From Diprion similis (lineage: Eukaryota; Arthropoda; Insecta; Hymenoptera; Diprionidae), in the NCBI RefSeq assembly GCF_021155765.1, contig NC_060114.1, forward strand, positions 11,685,001 through 11,749,000: DNA of 64,000 bases. The letters run 5' to 3'. Made by a program: the position numbers and the translations under genes. Positions 62,935 through 64,000 of this stretch are shown piece by piece (position 1 is the stretch's first letter; every line of letters begins with the position of its first letter). Under the pieces are notes generated by a model, which did not search any database, had not been told where the DNA came from, and saw only the letters and a program-made list of their open reading frames with translations.

Positions 62935-63825
62935 TTTTATTTTTTTACACAATTTTAAAGTTATAAACACGATCACGTCGTGACGCTAGGCTGTTCCAAT
63001 CCAGTTTGACACTCTCACGTCGTAAGAACGCAGAGAAAAACAAATGACATGAAAAAAAAATAAGCAGATTAGGCGCTCAACAGTCAGAAAACAAAGAAAT
63101 CAATACATCGATTTCTCAACTTTTTTCCATGCCTGCACCACTGATCTCTGAGTTCAGTGGCCTGTAATCTATTTTTATTCATACTTGAAGGGCCTTTTTA
63201 AGATATTGATGATCTGAATATGGCGGGTAGTGAGATGCAGTTTCAAATTTTTTTTTCCGCTTCGTGCGGTTTTTGATCAAATGAATATTGTATCTTATTT
63301 GTACAAAGTAATGAATGGGTAGTTGGCTTTTCAAACAAGTATGGTTTTTATTTATTAATTCTACTAGACACAGACCAGTTTTCGTATACTATAAACATAC
63401 ACTAAATTTAATTTCATTTAATACTTAATGTAGAATAATTTTGTGGCTAGTTATCATATTTTTTTGTTGCAGTTCGATTCAACCCCGTTACAAGTATGTA
63501 CCTATATATTATCGCTAGCTTCAAGTCTCTGAATAAAATAATAAAATAAAAAAATAAATGAAATAAAATAACACACATATAATATGTACAAATATAGAAG
63601 TCTGGACACGCAAAAGTTCAAAGGAGGGTTCAAGGAGTTCCATATTCCATTGACCGCGAATTGTGCGACAGGCGACCAATCATTTAATTTTTTTTGTAAT
63701 ACGCATGCAGACGAGTGATTACATTTTGTAAAAAGAAAATAACCATTTAATCGTATGGATAGTAATATTTTATTACTTGACTCAGTTCTGATAATGAATT
63801 CCAATATGTATTTTCTACTAGAAAA
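62935..63825. other. Spacer upstream of BLOC1S3
   Basis: It should hold the BLOC1S3 leader and promoter (CpG-containing sequence at 62970-63030) and the 3' flank of whatever gene enters from the right. No gene is seen here. Confidence 0.55.
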
Positions 63826-64000
63826 TTATAAACAATCCAGAACACAGATACACACTGACTCAAGATTATAGCCCCATATGCTATCAATGAGTTCCTCGAG
63901 AAATTCTCCAACCGAAAGGTTTTTTACTTTTGACAGAAAATTTGTCGTTTGCGACTTACAGCCGTTTGAGATTTTGGTAGCATCTGGTGGTTCAGGACAG
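63826..64000 (-). CDS. Unidentified C-terminal coding exon (partial, enters from the right edge)
   Basis: One minus-strand frame stays open from the window edge to a TAA at 63826, giving 57 residues with protein-like composition (for example VKNLSVGEFLEELIDSIWGY at the centre, and Cys near both ends). I do not recognise a family. A 175-bp open stretch can occur by chance in AT-rich DNA, so this is a tentative terminal exon only. The next signal to its left is spacer, not a splice donor. Confidence 0.35.
   Translation of the reverse strand, partial: CPEPPDATKISNGCKSQTTNFLSKVKNLSVGEFLEELIDSIWGYNLESVCICVLDCL

Overview
The window reads as nuclear DNA of an arthropod, most likely a holometabolous insect; a sawfly-like hymenopteran is a guess only. 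The evidence is AT-rich non-coding sequence with many microsatellites, spliceosomal GT-AG introns of about 68 bp to 10 kb, AATAAA polyadenylation signals, and recognisable animal gene families. There is no prokaryotic operon structure, CRISPR array or convincing tRNA. Exon limits below were read by hand from splice consensus and reading-phase continuity; every multi-exon model closes in phase.

Layout. 1-8906 is non-coding, with a 33-bp minisatellite near 6.7-7.0 kb. 9012-9830 (-) is the first coding exon of a K+-dependent Na+/Ca2+ exchanger (NCKX) whose remaining exons lie beyond the left edge. 9831-16006 is GC-richer promoter and 5'-UTR-like sequence for the divergent pair NCKX (-) and kon (+). 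16007-29475 (+) is an 11-exon CSPG4/NG2 proteoglycan (kon-tiki/perdido): signal peptide, two LamG domains, an EGF-like piece, a long CSPG-repeat array, one membrane span and a C-terminal QYWV PDZ ligand. 32.5-52 kb holds a UBE2R/CDC34 ubiquitin-conjugating enzyme (+), with a 10-kb first coding intron full of palindromic elements and a very long AT-rich 3' flank.

52-63 kb is gene-dense: GSTCD (-, single coding exon) directly behind JTB (-), an SDR9C-type short-chain dehydrogenase (-) whose three active-site motifs are all altered, a CIDE-N (Drep/DFF family) gene (+), and BLOC1S3 (-). An unidentified open frame (-) runs off the right edge.

The genes are unrelated housekeeping or signalling genes and do not form a pathway. 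What stands out is the density of non-coding palindromes: at least nine separate inverted-repeat elements, one a family with three copies inside the UBE2R introns. The other notable points are the degenerate SDR, the 136-bp JTB-GSTCD junction, a stop-free 3n intron in kon, and a duplicated acidic motif in BLOC1S3. I found no clearly new biological system.
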